Shown here: positions 48,035-60,432 of the stretch, piece by piece
Layout of the letters: each line of letters begins with the position of its first letter
How positions within the stretch are numbered: position 1 is the first letter of the stretch
Assembly: GCF_000208865.1 (NCBI RefSeq)
Contig: NC_018386.1
Location: 682,001 to 746,000 of the forward strand
Origin: Neospora caninum Liverpool
Lineage: Eukaryota; Apicomplexa; Conoidasida; Eucoccidiorida; Sarcocystidae
DNA: 64,000 nt
Direction of reading: 5' to 3'
Program-made: the position numbers and the translations under genes
The notes under the pieces: model-generated
Told to the model about the DNA's origin: nothing
The model's database searches: none
The model's input: only the letters and a program-made list of their open reading frames with translations

Positions 48035-51000
48035 CTACTGGTCTGTCTCTGGAAATAGACGTGTCAGTGCACGCGATGTTCTCTCAAACAACAGCGCGCT
48101 GAGCGCATTACACGGACTGGCGATGAGCATTCGTGTGGGTGCGTTCTTGAACCACCCAGACAGAACGCCTTCCTGTTCCGCCAGCTCGTAAAGAGCTCGG
48201 CAGACACCGAGAATACCTAATGGCAAAAAGCGCAATTGAGAAAAAGAAACGAAACATCCATGCATAGCCAGGCGAGATTCGCAACTCCCACTCGACCTGC
48301 TTGTCATTCGTAAGGCGCCCACGCGCATACAACCGCACGAGAACCTCCACAAAGCTTCCGAGGGCTTTCATGTGGTTGTCTAATGCATAGTACTAGTCTA
48401 GTCGTTTCCAGGGCAGCTTCCCAGAATGACGGTGTGCATTCTAGGAGCATCGCGATGCATCACGTGGAGCACACAGACTTGCGGTCGGGGCTGGCGTAGC
48501 CGGCCGTCAGAGTTGTGCAAGGGGAGACCCTTTCCGCCCCACACCGGGGGCGACTGTAGAGTCGCCTGGCACATACCTTGGAGTCTCGTAGCCGGTCCGG
48601 CTTCTGGATCCTCTTTGCTTTTCTCCACGATATACCGCCTTGCTGCCTCAAGAGGGGAAGTCGCGAAGGATGTGAACGCCCCCGAAAGGAGACCAACACC
48701 AAGAGTCACCGGCGCTGCCGATGGGGGGCTAGACGCAAAAAGAAAAGAAAACGAATGCACAGGCAGGAAACCGTGGCGGCCTCACAAATCAACGGCTCTT
48801 TTTCCTCTTCTCAGCCAGAAGCTCCGCAGCGCCTGGCATAGTCTTCTTCTTCTGTGGCGCCAGTTATATTTTCATCCGGTCTCTCGAATGCACCAACACA
48901 CAAAACGTCGGCTTTCCGCCGCCGCTACACAGCGCCGAGCAAGCATATACGCAAGATCACTGCGTGCGAGTCTGCATGAAACGATCCACCACCTCCGGTG
49001 CACCAAGCGCAGAGAGTTGACCGTCTCTTGGCGTGTTCAGGTCGATTTGCAGGATTCGCTGCATGCAGCTCAAGGAAGACGGTGTCACCCTGTGCTGGTG
49101 CCCAGGCCCCCACCTACGGAGCTTCAGTGGTGGATGCCGCTATCGGATCATCTTCGTATCCATAGCTATATATCTAGATATTTATGAAAAGGAAGAAGGG
49201 ATTACCACCAAGCATATGCATGTCTAGCGGCATGTGCAAGTATGTATACAAACGCCTGCACAGATGTTTAGGGCCCATAACGCCATCTCACCTCAGAGTG
49301 CCTGCTGGAGTAGCAGGAGCGGAAGGATTTCTTCCCGCCTGTTCGACTGCAATGTCGGCATGTTCTTCTACCTGGGCGTCTCCCTGGCGTCTCCTGTTTG
49401 CTTGCCTCACGTTCGTGAGTCTCGTTGCTAGGCTTCGCACAGCGGTTAGTGGTCCGTGCATGCCATGTACGAGCAAATCTCTTGCCCAGTTGAGTTTCCC
49501 TTCACCTCTCGGCTTCAAACTCATCTGGGGGCTGTCTTCCCCAGGTGTGAGGCGCATTTTTTCCGCTGCTTTCGCGACGATCCCAGACTGCAACGGTCGT
49601 CGAGGGCCCTGCTGCGCTTGCTGTCTGGCAGCAATCACCCGCCGAAGCGCCTGCATCGTATGTCCGTTCAGCACTCGGTGGGTGGCGTCCCGGAGGACTT
49701 GCGCATAGAAGCCCCGATATGTCGTCTTCAGCGTGGAGGGGTCGTCTCGCAGGACTGTGGTCAACGCCTGTTCAAGAGGCCGCACATACAGCGCCCCAAC
49801 ACGGGCATACGCTCCAGCAGTGTTTCGCTGACGGGTGGATAGGCAGGTATACACAGGCATTAAGGTAGTGAGCAGCTCATAAAATCGACGCGCACAGAGA
49901 GCGAAATGTGTACCATTGCGCGCTTGGCGGATTCTGTCGCACACACCGCTCAATACAGACCCCGAACTGTGGCCCGATGGACGGCAACCCGGCACCAGCG
50001 CCGGCTTCCTGTCAGACCCGCGGATTTTCCTCGCGTGCTGCGACTCTTATCAGCATCAGGAAACCCCCACCCCCGAAGCTTTATATGGTGAACCGCGAAA
50101 GGCACAAGAGCTTCAGTGACGGGGTCTTTGCTCTGTCTCGTAGGCGTACCTCTTGGGCGGACGTCGCTTTTCCTCGTTGCAGAAGTCTCTTGGCGCAATC
50201 GAACGGAGTTTTATACACACTGCCCACACTATCCGCAGCGATGGCACTGAGGAATAAATTTGCCACCGTGGGAAGCTCTAGAAGGCAACAGGAAAGAGAC
50301 AAAAACCACGCTAGAGAGAAGAGGAAACAGCCGGAAAGCACCCATAAAAGGCAACGCCCGTCTCGTTGTAAGTATGAGGCGTTTGGCGCAACGAGAACTA
50401 CCTGCAACCGACGAGGGCAGGATACGGCGTCTAAACGTGTCCTCTGAGATGAGTGTCCCTTCAAATCAATTCGTGCTGTATGCATGATACATTAGCATCT
50501 TGCACTTCCCACCCGACGAGTTTTTCTCGATTCGGCGCACCATAGGGAGCGAGTGTCGCAGTGTGCAACCGGTCCCTAATTCCGGTTTCGTGACAAAACC
50601 TTCGCCCGCGAAAAGTAGTCCCAGGGGGGTGTCCGCCTAGCCCGCTTGGCCCCACTTGCTTCCTCGCTCTCCACTTCAGCACAGGTGTGGATTTCCTCTT
50701 ACTTCCGGCGTGCCGAGATAGCAGTTTCTGGGCCTGCGTTTGAAGGGTAACGCACAGCACGCAGTAGGGCACCTCGGACATGGCGAGAATGGACAGGCAG
50801 CCGTTGTAGAGGGCTCCAACCGGGATGTCCTGTGGGGAGAACAAAAGCGAAAAGCAAATGGGACGCGGTTTTCCAGAAACGGCTCCACACATTCTCGTCT
50901 CCGGGAATCTTATCGAAAGCCTGCGACGCGAGATGCACACCTCGACGCGGAAAGCCCCCTCCGTCGCGTTTCGTGCGGTAACCGTATTTGGTCTGAACGC

Positions 51001-52987
51001 TCTCTGCTTCGACAGATATTCAAGGCTATGCATGCGGCGAGAGGCGCTGGTCGGTAAACGTGGAGCCGCCTCTGCTTCGGGAAGACTGAAACGAGCAAGC
51101 AGGTACGGCCAAGCGCACGATTTTTGAGGCTGATTCATCCGCTGGGAGAAACCCCACAGCCGAGTGAGCCCAGATGTTAGACGAAGCGAGAGTCGCAGTC
51201 ACTGTTTTCCTTTGACGGGGTTTCCTCAGCATGTCCGAGAAACTCGAACGCGTTGAAGGCACCTGGCATTTCGTATGAAACCGCAGAGGCAGAAACAAAA
51301 GGTAACAGTCTGTGAAAAGGCCCGCCGCCCGTTCTCCCTGGCTCACCTTGAATGCCATGCCTTGCGCCCGGCGGCAGCGAACAACATCTGCGGGTCAAGA
51401 CGACAAAGCAGATCACGCAGGGTTGGCTGTCTCAGCAGTCAAACGTTTCAACAGTGGCTCCACGCATTTGCCCCGTCACATCAGAGACTTTGTGCGGGCG
51501 GGCAATGAGGTGAAGTTTGTGCGAAATGGGAAGTGCCCTCATGTCCCATCCCGGCTTGGATGCCGCTGCCAGGAGACGCGGCGTCGTTATTCAACAGCAG
51601 TCACTCTTCACATACCTTGCGTGCCCGTACATAAACGCTACCTGGATCTACACTCTGGGGCATCGGCATGTGGGTAGACATCCTATTCCTCCATACACTG
51701 ACGTGCACTTTGGGTCAGTTGTCTTAGATATGAGCCGTCTCTATGAAGAACACACCTGACGTACCGATAGGATAGAGGAGAGACTGAATAGTTAGGCGCG
51801 TCACAAGAGTAGACGTCAGGCGTTTCGCAAAGCGGCTCCGGGGCGCGAGGGTCTGTGCTGCTCGACAGGCTGCTACCCACGCGCGTCGTCTCAGGCAACA
51901 AAGTGAGTTTCCTGGAAACGCGTCACACGCCCAGCACACGCAGGATGACAAGGTCAGCAATCGCCACATACGAGGCTGGGTTTTTCGGTGCCCAGGGACA
52001 ATCACAATCCGCATGCACTTCTCAAAAGAGAGTCGGCGCTGGCGCCGTGTGACTGAGCCATACGCTCTTTCGGTGAAGGCAACATCCCGCGTTGTTGCGA
52101 GCCTTTGTTCTGGAGAATCCTCCCACGGTGGGTTTCTTCGCAGTTCGACCTTTTGCTGCCGCACCGACGCCTTCTTCAGAGTGGAACTTTCGACCTTTCG
52201 TGCATGCGGAAGTCCGTCTAACGTGCAAACGTTTGTATCGAAAACGGGAGCGCATGGACGGCCTTCACGCAAACCCACCAGCCTCTTGGACGCGCTTCAG
52301 AACAGATTCCTCCGTAGCCTCCAGCGCTTGCAGAGCTCGCGCCCGAGTAGTCGCCGTCGCACACTCGCCGCCGCTGGGTTCGAGCTGCACGAGACGAGAC
52401 GCAGACAGATAATCCGCAGAGCAGTAACAGAGCGGCATTTGACGGTGATGGCGTTCGGTTTTACGGTTCCTACGAGTCTGCTTGCAAGCATCTGTGTGTT
52501 TGCACACGGCAGGCAGCCGGCAACTCACTGAGTCGGTTGCGAGACTTTCGTCTCCCTCTGAAGCGTCGACGTCCTCCCTCGGCCCCAGTTTGAGGGAAAG
52601 CAGCAAGCGCTGAGGCCACCATCCCCTGGTCGCAGTGGCCAGGGGTGTCCTGATACTCCGCGCGTCTGTATCGCCGTCGTCCGCGGAAGCCCCCGAAGCC
52701 GGAGTCGGCCGGAGCGCTGACCAGAGGGGAGAGTTTGAGACGGGCGTTGCCGAGGCGACAGCGCGAGGCTGTGCCGGCAAAGGCACCCTGCGAACTAGAG
52801 ACTTGGGCCCCGCGTGAAGCGCCAGCACAGGGAAAATCTGAGGAACCCTCCCGCTAGCATCGTGTGTGGACGAGTAGACGAGGGAATACGCAGTGGAAAG
52901 GACAAAAAGAAGACAGGTGACCCAGGGGAAGTGTCGGCATCGGCAGGAGACACCGGTAGACTTGGAGAGGGGTCGTTTTTGAGACAT
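48035..52987 (-). CDS. Divergent mitochondrial-carrier-family transporter with N-terminal leader
   Basis: Six-helix solute carrier of the mitochondrial carrier family (MCF/SLC25), substrate unknown. Nine exons join in phase: 52987-52529, 52384-52279, 51911-51765, 51387-51347, 50829-50703, 50277-50150, 49767-49292, 48728-48577, 48195-48035; 598 residues, about twice a normal carrier. The three PX[D/E]XX[K/R] signatures are YPIDVVRCR (about 235-243, split by an intron), TPFDCAKR (317-324) and SPLEAARR (519-526). Even-helix motifs follow each: ALYNGCLSILAMSEVPY, TYRGFYAQVLRDATHRVL, GWFKNAPTRMLIASPCNAL. Extra parts are a leader of about 200 residues with a hydrophobic segment at 20-38 and then Arg/Ser/Pro-rich sequence, and about 100 added residues between repeats 2 and 3. 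Such a leader fits secretory or apicoplast routing (inference). The acceptor of exon 3 is the least certain join. Confidence 0.82.
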
Positions 52988-55847
52988 TGGGGCAACGGCA
53001 GAAGGTGCGGTGCGGCAGAGGGTCGCAGGCACGCAGGCGCTGCTTCGGGGCAAGGCAAAATAATTTGAGTGCGTGCGCGGCGCACAAAACGAGGCTTGAG
53101 GCGGATGACGACGCACAGAGCTGCCTTTGACGACTAGTGACTCATTTCTTTTCAGTGTGTAGGGAACTGAGAAACAGCAAGCAAAAAAGGCAGCCGAGAC
53201 GCGCAGACGCGCACATGGAGAAGAGTCCCGCGATTGGCCTCTCCACAAACCGATCGAGCTGCACTAGCAGCCTACTCCGTTTGCGACCTTTTCCGCAAGA
53301 CCTGACTGAACTCAAGCGAGAGTCTTCCTCGCATGTGCTTCTGCTACACGGTCCGGGAATCTCCGTTCAGGTTCCCAAATGTGTATAGGGAGACACGCGC
53401 AACGTTAACTCTCGAGAATGTGTGCGCGCACGGATAAGACACACGAGGTCGTTCTCACGATGGCAGGTGGCACACACACCTGAACTTGTCAAGGGAAAAA
53501 GTACCGGAGAAAGACTGAGATGCTGAACCCGCACAAAAAGTGTCTCGAGGAACGCGAAAACTCCTGTCTCGATCGAAGGGGCTGCCGCGCATGCGCGCGG
53601 CGGAATACGTTTCGGCGCTCCGCTCTCAAGAGCAGCACAGGCGCCGAGTCGGATGCGTCCTGGTCGAGGAACTTGGCCGCAAAATACGGAGAACCCTTGG
53701 CTCGTAATTTACTGATTTGTTCACAATGAAGTGGGACGTTCCATTGGTCAGTTTACGGAAGCCATAGGAAACAATCTCTCCTCCGGCGCACGCGTCCGCG
53801 CGTGTGGAGACGAGACCGAGCAACACGGCGCCGTTCCTGAGGCAACACCCGGCCGAGTGACCCCGGGGTGCGGCAACTCTGGAGATCCAGATTTTTGGCG
53901 AGCATTCCTGAAGTCCTGTCAGGCGGAGGCGGAAAGGAAGGAAGCAAACAAGCCCCGTGTCGGCTTGCCGTCTCGTCACCTGACGGGCACACTGCTAAGG
54001 AAACAGCGGGTGTGAGGACGCTATCGAGGGAGACAATGGGAATCTCCATTCTCTTCCGATCTGTGTGTGCTGCGCTAATCCGGATCACAGAGAAAGTGTT
54101 GTAAATCAGATCCCTGGTCGCGAGAGAACTTGATCTGGTGAATGCTCTGTGTATGGTGTTAGGTTAATTGAGTTCGAACGGCCCGCGGCGTTGTTTGTCC
54201 ATTAATTACGGTTTCGAGTCGAACCGTCCGCCTACGAAGAACACATCCAACAGAACACACCTAGAGAAGAAAATCCATTTTCTCTGTGCAGTTGCAGAGT
54301 AGGCACAACGCCAGACTCATGTTCTCGAGACTTCGGCGGATGCCAAGCGTCATGCCATTTTTCAGGCTGAAAGAGGCCAACCCAGTTACTGCACAGGATG
54401 ATGAGGATCGCAGCACCAGGCGTGTCAAGAGGACGCCTAAGCACTGTAGACGTACAGAATCCATAAGTAAGTGGGATTCAACTCACCCGCGGACAGCTCA
54501 TCATTTACGCACATGATGCACGAGAAACGTAGTCACATGTGTCCCCCCCATTTTGAATCTAGCGCCGTGACTTGTACCGTCGACATTGCTGCAACCAGTC
54601 AAGATGAGGCGTTCGCAATGGCGATGAAATATCGGTCACGAAAACCTTCAAAGCACTGGCTTCAGGGGACGATCTGAAGTCTATGACGGGTATGCATGAA
54701 GTCGAGGCAAGTCCATCGCGTACGCACTGAAGAGGTACCCTGCTCCTCGTGCCTGCTGGGGTTGTCTTTTTTCTCGAGTCGATGTCCCACGCAGTCGATA
54801 TTTGATGGCTAGATACCTACACGCCGCTAGTTATAGAAGATGGCGCGGTTTTTGCCTAGATCATGAATAGACATGCTGGATAAGGACTGCTCTGCTAGAA
54901 ATTAAAGCTAAATCGTGTCGATGTTCTCTAAACCCTTACTCCTTAAGCAGCAACACTTTACGTCATCTGGAGGGTTGAGGAATCCACACGCCAATTTTCA
55001 CTCTCGTGCGACACCGAACCCAACGTTGGGTTCGATTACGGATATTGTTCCGGCTGGAAACTAATCCCGTGCCAGATGGTTTCAGTCGGGGAGATTCTGC
55101 TCTCTGTATCCCTCAACAGACACGAGGTCCAGCCCCCGTCTCACGTGCATACATTTGCACGGCTCATTTATCAAAGCGCGTCTCCGTCCCTTTGGAGGCC
55201 GTGTCTGTCTTTTCACCACTTTTTATAACGCCGACCCCGGTCACCTACCAGTTTTTCTTCTAGGTCTTTCATCTCATCTAAGTGTCTGTGTTTATCGACG
55301 TGGTAAATTTCAGGTGTAGTGGCAATAATCGCTTCTTCGCTCTCTTTATGCATCGTACGTTTAAACGATAAGAGACAGAGGGTGGACAGGAAGAAAGAGG
55401 GAACAAGTGGCAGTCAATGCCATTCCTACGGCACACCGGGTTTTCTCGTTTCTACTACCCATTTTGTGTTTCTCCTTTACGGTACATATTGCAGAATTGA
55501 GATTCAATGTTGTCTTTTTTCTCTCCTTCCGTGTGCATCCGTTCATCGTCGATTCGACAGCGGTAGACAAATAGGGCAAAATCCATTTCAAGAGACGGCT
55601 CTCAGCGCGCGGTATTCGTGGCTCCTCGAGATAGACAAGAGTGGGTTTTTCTGTGCCTTCGTGGTACGTCAGGCGTCATCAATGCAACGAACGTTCGTCT
55701 CTGTGATTTTGGCGATTGTAGTCGCGTTGCCGCGATATGGGGATCTTGGCGTTGTTGCAGGGAAACGAACGGACAGAAACACTGGAGGACCGAAAAAGTT
55801 CCCTCTCCATTCGCATCCACAGATAAAGGACAAAAACCAGAGGCACA
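52988..55847. other. Divergent intergenic region between carrier and E2
   Basis: Head-to-head promoters of the minus-strand carrier and the plus-strand E2 must lie here. Open frames at about 53214-53385 and 53731-54015 on the plus strand have fairly normal composition (the second starts on GTG and includes DPDFWRAFLKSCQAEAE) but join to nothing I recognise. 54150-54230 and 54880-54960 are AT-rich. No RNA gene seen. Confidence 0.45.
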
Positions 55848-58800
55848 ATGAGTGCACGCGTATCGGTCGCCTCCGCGTCGCCCGTTCCTGGTTGCGCAGT
55901 CGGAAGGTTGATGAGAGAGTACCAGGCCATTCAGCAGGACCAGATTCCATATATTCTTGTCAGACCCGACGACAATGATATTCTCACTTGGCACTATGTC
56001 CTGTACGTTTGTATCTATAAAGGAACATCGCCTTGCGTAAAGTAATTACCCGTGTTGCATTAGTATGTAGCCGTGTACCACTACGGATGGGGATGTAGGT
56101 TCATTTCTGTTATCTCGAGCGTTACGGGTATCAGTTGGGAGTATGAATAAGATACGCCGATGATAATGATGTTTCCAAGTGATCCAACGTCACGAAGGTT
56201 TGTGTCTGTAAATGCATGTGGATGCGATGTGTATATTTAATTTGTACTGGAACAACGACCACGCGGAGTGTGTGGCACACGTCTCCGCCACACATCCGGA
56301 GGGGTGTATTTCCCCGTACGCAGAACTGTCTGTTGCGCATTTCCCAATGCAAGTGAATATCAATTGGTGAAGTCACGTACAGCTATCGTTGCCTTCTTGT
56401 CTGGGACCTAAAACCGAACCCTTCACTCTGTGCTTTCTACCCGGTTGTCTTCGGTTTCGGCATCGGAAACCACCGTCACACCACTCTGTTGCTTTTTCTG
56501 TTCTTTCCAGCCACGACCTTCCGGAGGATACACCATATCGAGGTGGCTTATACCACGGGAAATTGGTATGCCGGACTTCTCACTGATTCGCGTGTGTAGC
56601 AGCGTGGGACATGATTGCAGCGGGACGGAGTGAGCGTAAAAGGCAAGCAAGAACAGGCAAGAAAAAACGGTTCGTGTGATAACTGTTTGCGACAAGGTAG
56701 TTATTTCTTCAATTTATCCCCGTTTTCAATCCAAATGTGCTGACGTTTTCTGTCTGTCATCCCCTGTTATGCTGAAGGTATTCCCACCGACGTACCCGTT
56801 TGCACCCCCTGCGATCTACATGATGACACCAAATGGACGCTTCGTGACAAACCGGAGACTGTGCTTGTCCATAAGTGACTTCCACCCAGTAAGCAGGTTT
56901 TCATTCGTCTGGAGATGCTGGCCTTGTTGCTTGTGTGCGCCCTTCTCCTTCTTTGACATCTCCTGCCTTTGGCTTGTCGTCTTACGAATTTCCTCCATGT
57001 CGATCCGCCTCGTGTCAAAGAATTACCCTGCCCTTCGCTGACCACCTCTCAAGCACCATTTTGTACTATGCGTCTGTCTCCAGTTTTTGCGTACTAAATC
57101 GTTGCATGGTTTGTCTTCGCCTTGTTCTCCTCTTCTTAGTCCCGTGTTTTCCGTTCGGGCAAATCCCGTCTTATCGATGCATCTCGGCTGACTCCAAGTA
57201 CACCCTAAAATCAAGATTAGAGAAAGCGCCGATTCTTTTGTTCCCGCGTTAGGATACTATCCTACAGTTTTTTGAAGCCGTCGAAGATGTTGCAGCGAGC
57301 GTTGCAGCGAGCGACCGTTTTTCTTTCTCTAGTTGAAACGGCGGCTAAACTGTGTGTTCTCTGTTCGTTTCACTGCTTTGTCATTTCAGGAATCATGGAA
57401 CCCATCTTGGCGCGTTGAGACGATTCTGACTGGCCTCCTGAGTTTCATGATTGGTGAGAGCAGACCGCATGTACCTTCTTTGTTTTCTGTTTCCCCTTTT
57501 TCTATTTTATGCGTTTTGGGGGTTGTTCTTTAGACGCCATACGTGGTGACCTACCGGTCCGTTGCTTCGAACCGTCGTAGCGCATGAGACAGAAGCACTG
57601 TTCTGTGCCACTGGGCATTTCTTGTTGGATATTTTGCAGCGGGAGTGGTCGTCGTTTTGCATGAGTACATAACCTGTACTTATTTGGAGTACGAAGGTCG
57701 TACGTATGTTATGCCCACGTACCGGAACAAATGCATAGATATCAGTGGCGATACTCTGTAGTCCAGTGCTTCTGTGTTTCTTCCAGGAGCTTCCTGAAAG
57801 AGGGCAACATGGAAGATGTGCTGTGGCTGGTGACCGGAAATATATCCCTGAAAGAAATCTACAGTCGAGCCGCATCAGTTTGCTTAAACAATCCCAGTGT
57901 AGTCTATCTTGGTCTGCCTATCTATATATGTACACTCATAAACATCTCACGCATATGCTCTTACGTTGCCGATCTGACAAGGAATTCATGGTCCTTTCTC
58001 TCAAACACAATTATGTAAATGTCATAATGTACATATCTAGGCCTCTCAAAAAAAATTTAGTATTTTCCTGCAGATATATAGATGGGTAGGAATTGCACTC
58101 TCTGTGTAAAACAACCCATTTATGTGTATGTGCGTTGTTCTGAGTGAGCAAGCGTTTGTGTTCTGTGCTTGCATGCCTGGGTTTCTAGACGAAGACGAAC
58201 CAGTGGCGCAGGGGACTATGGGTTGTTTGACTAGCGAGAGAAGGAAGTTTGCTCAGTCATCTTTCTTCTGTAACAAGCGGGACCCAGCGTTTCGTCGCTT
58301 GTTCCCGGAGCTCCTTGACGACAGCAAATTCGTAAGTATACTGTTCAACTTCTCCGTGTAGCCAAGAAGCAGTTCATTTTTTTCATTGTTCTTTAGAGTT
58401 TTCAACTAGGTAATGTGCGGGATAGAAGCAGCAACTCGTGCACAGTTCCGTACCTCTTTCCAGATATGCATGAATTCGTTTGCCTGTAGTATCGGTCAGC
58501 TGTTGACTAAAATCCTATGTATATATATGTTGGGTTGTTTGTGTGGAAAGCGGCAGATACAGCCCTTTTTTGGCGATCACTAGTCTTGGTAGGCTAATAT
58601 GCATAAACGTTTCTATTATGTGCCGCTTCATTCTTTCTGCTTTTTCTTGCCTCTCATTGTGCTGTCAGGACCCGCAGTTAGGGTATTCCCTGCATGGCCA
58701 TGCTGGAGCTGGTGGAGAGACAGAGTTAAGCTCGAGTTCCTCTCCTTCCAGCTCTTCTTGTTCTCCCCCCTCCCCTTCTTCCCCGTCGTCTTCTAGATCT

Positions 58801-60432
58801 GCGTCTCTAGGATACATATCGGATTCGGGGTCTGCTGGGGAAGACGCCTCCAGTCTCCTCGTGTTTCCGGGCTCCAGCGCCGCCCAGACAGTTACACGAG
58901 GATGCCTGCAAAACGAGGGGAGTAGTCGCGCCTCCACGCCAGCTAGAGAGTTGACGCAACCAAGCAATTTTGTAGGCAGTGAACGGGTTGTAGGCGACAG
59001 AGGAAAGGGAAATTATGGTGCAGACCTACACCTGTTGCTTGAGCTTTTGGAGAAGAGTACCCGAGACAAGCATTCCACAGGCGCCCATAGTGTCCATATT
59101 TGGCGACAAAATGAGAGCTCCTCAGTATCGAATGAGCCGGCACGTCTGCCAGGCACGGACGTACACCTGACTGCTGCACTTTTACTAGGAGGCTCGCGGA
59201 CGAAGATGCCCGTTTTTGACGGCGGTTTGTTTGGTCGGAGAGCGGGGAACCTCGGAGGAACAACTCACAGGGGAGCCTTAGTTGGAACCCAAACGCCTCT
59301 GGCTGCTGCCGCCTTTGAGAGAAACAGAAGCATTAATGCTTCTGGACATGGTACACCACTACCGCCTTCGTTACACCCAGATGAGACGCCGTCTTGTGGG
59401 GCGAACAGGGACTCAACGAGGGCTGTACCACTCGTTGCTTGTCCTCCTCCTTCGTCTGTCGGTTGCGATCCGTCGTGTGCATCTCAGCGCGGAGCAGGCA
59501 GTGTCGATCGAGACGCCAGTGGAGGTGTCAGAGCCGAGACGTCACATGCAGAAAAAAGCAGCACTATGGCCTCCTGTATCGGACCGGAAACGCGCACACA
59601 AGGCGTAAGTGCACGAGAAGGAAGGTCTTCAAAGGGAAGCCTTCTCGAGGGTTCTCGAAACAAAGATGATAAGAACAACGGGGACCGTTTGGGTGTGGAA
59701 GATCCGGAAGGCGAAGCTGCTCCGCGGGTTCAAGGGGAACGGAACGGTGATGCGTCAGAAACTAACCAACATGAGGAGGCAGCAAGGGCGTGTCTTCCTA
59801 CGCCCAACCCTCTCTCAAGTTATGCTTTGAACCGTACAGTGCCTGTGGACAAGGGGCACCTACGGTACTCGGACGGAGGTGACAAGGACTGGGCACTGCA
59901 GCTCCTGAAACTGCTTCAGTTCCTCAAACGCGCAGAAGCGGAAAGTAGGAATGACACCCATCTTCGTCGATATCTTTCCCATCTGTTGCAAACGAAAACA
60001 CTTGAAACGCGAGATGTCGCGTCGTTTTTGAGCAGAGGGAAAGAAACGGATTGTGTACCGGGGGCGTTTTCTCCACCCGACGAACGAGGCCGATCCGGTA
60101 CAAGGGGCGAGGCGCGAGACGAGGGGGAGGAGGGGAACCAGGCTTTAAGGCGCCCTCGGTGTGAAGATAAACATGAGAGTGAGGGAAATGATGCCAAGAC
60201 AGAAGACAGAGAGGATATCCTAGAAAAGCAGACAGCAAGTGTGCGTCATGGAAGGCAAGACGAAACCAGAGGAAGCAAAAGGCTTGTTGGAAATGCAGAA
60301 GAAAGTAACGCAGGGGTGGGAACTAAGAAGCGACCGCGGTATTCTCCTGCACTGGCTTCGTACAGTGGCCTGGATGAGGAAAGCAAAGGAATGCAGAAAG
60401 AGCAAATAACGAGCTCGACTTTCCTTCCGTAG
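55848..60432 (+). CDS. UBE2J2: UBE2J/UBC6-type ubiquitin-conjugating enzyme E2 with long C-terminal extension
   Basis: E2 of the UBC6/UBE2J class, which in other eukaryotes works at the ER membrane in ER-associated degradation. Six exons in phase: 55848-56002, 56511-56565, 56778-56888, 57390-57453, 58189-58331, 58669-60432; 763 residues. The UBC fold is clear: [45 protein letters not shown], then the class-specific TPNGRF in place of HPN, and [11 protein letters not shown] with the catalytic Cys at about 99, then [18 protein letters not shown]. The last exon codes about 588 residues of Ser-, Gly-, Glu- and Arg-rich sequence with no domain I recognise. Family members normally end in a tail-anchor helix; this frame ends in SSTFLP with no hydrophobic segment. 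The start ATG at 55848 fits the family N-terminus. Confidence 0.93.
58735..58800 (+). repeat. Ser-codon (TCC/TCT/TCG) run at start of the E2 extension
   Basis: A pyrimidine-rich stretch just after the last-exon acceptor encodes a Ser/Pro-rich linker between the E2 fold and the extension. Confidence 0.7.

Noticed and set aside
48270..48385. Possible extra carrier exon (MKALGSFVEVLVRLYARG)
   Set aside because: It is enterable in phase, but leaving it needs a weak donor; direct joining of 48577 to 48195 keeps phase and gives normal repeat 3 spacing.
52265..53248. Longer N-terminus of the carrier starting at 53248
   Set aside because: It would bury the hydrophobic leader about 105 residues inside; the ATG at 52987 places it at a normal signal position. 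cDNA is needed to settle this.
54160..54200. tRNA B-box-like word GAGTTCGAACGGC
   Set aside because: No matching A box, acceptor stem or anticodon arm could be folded in the 80 bases upstream.
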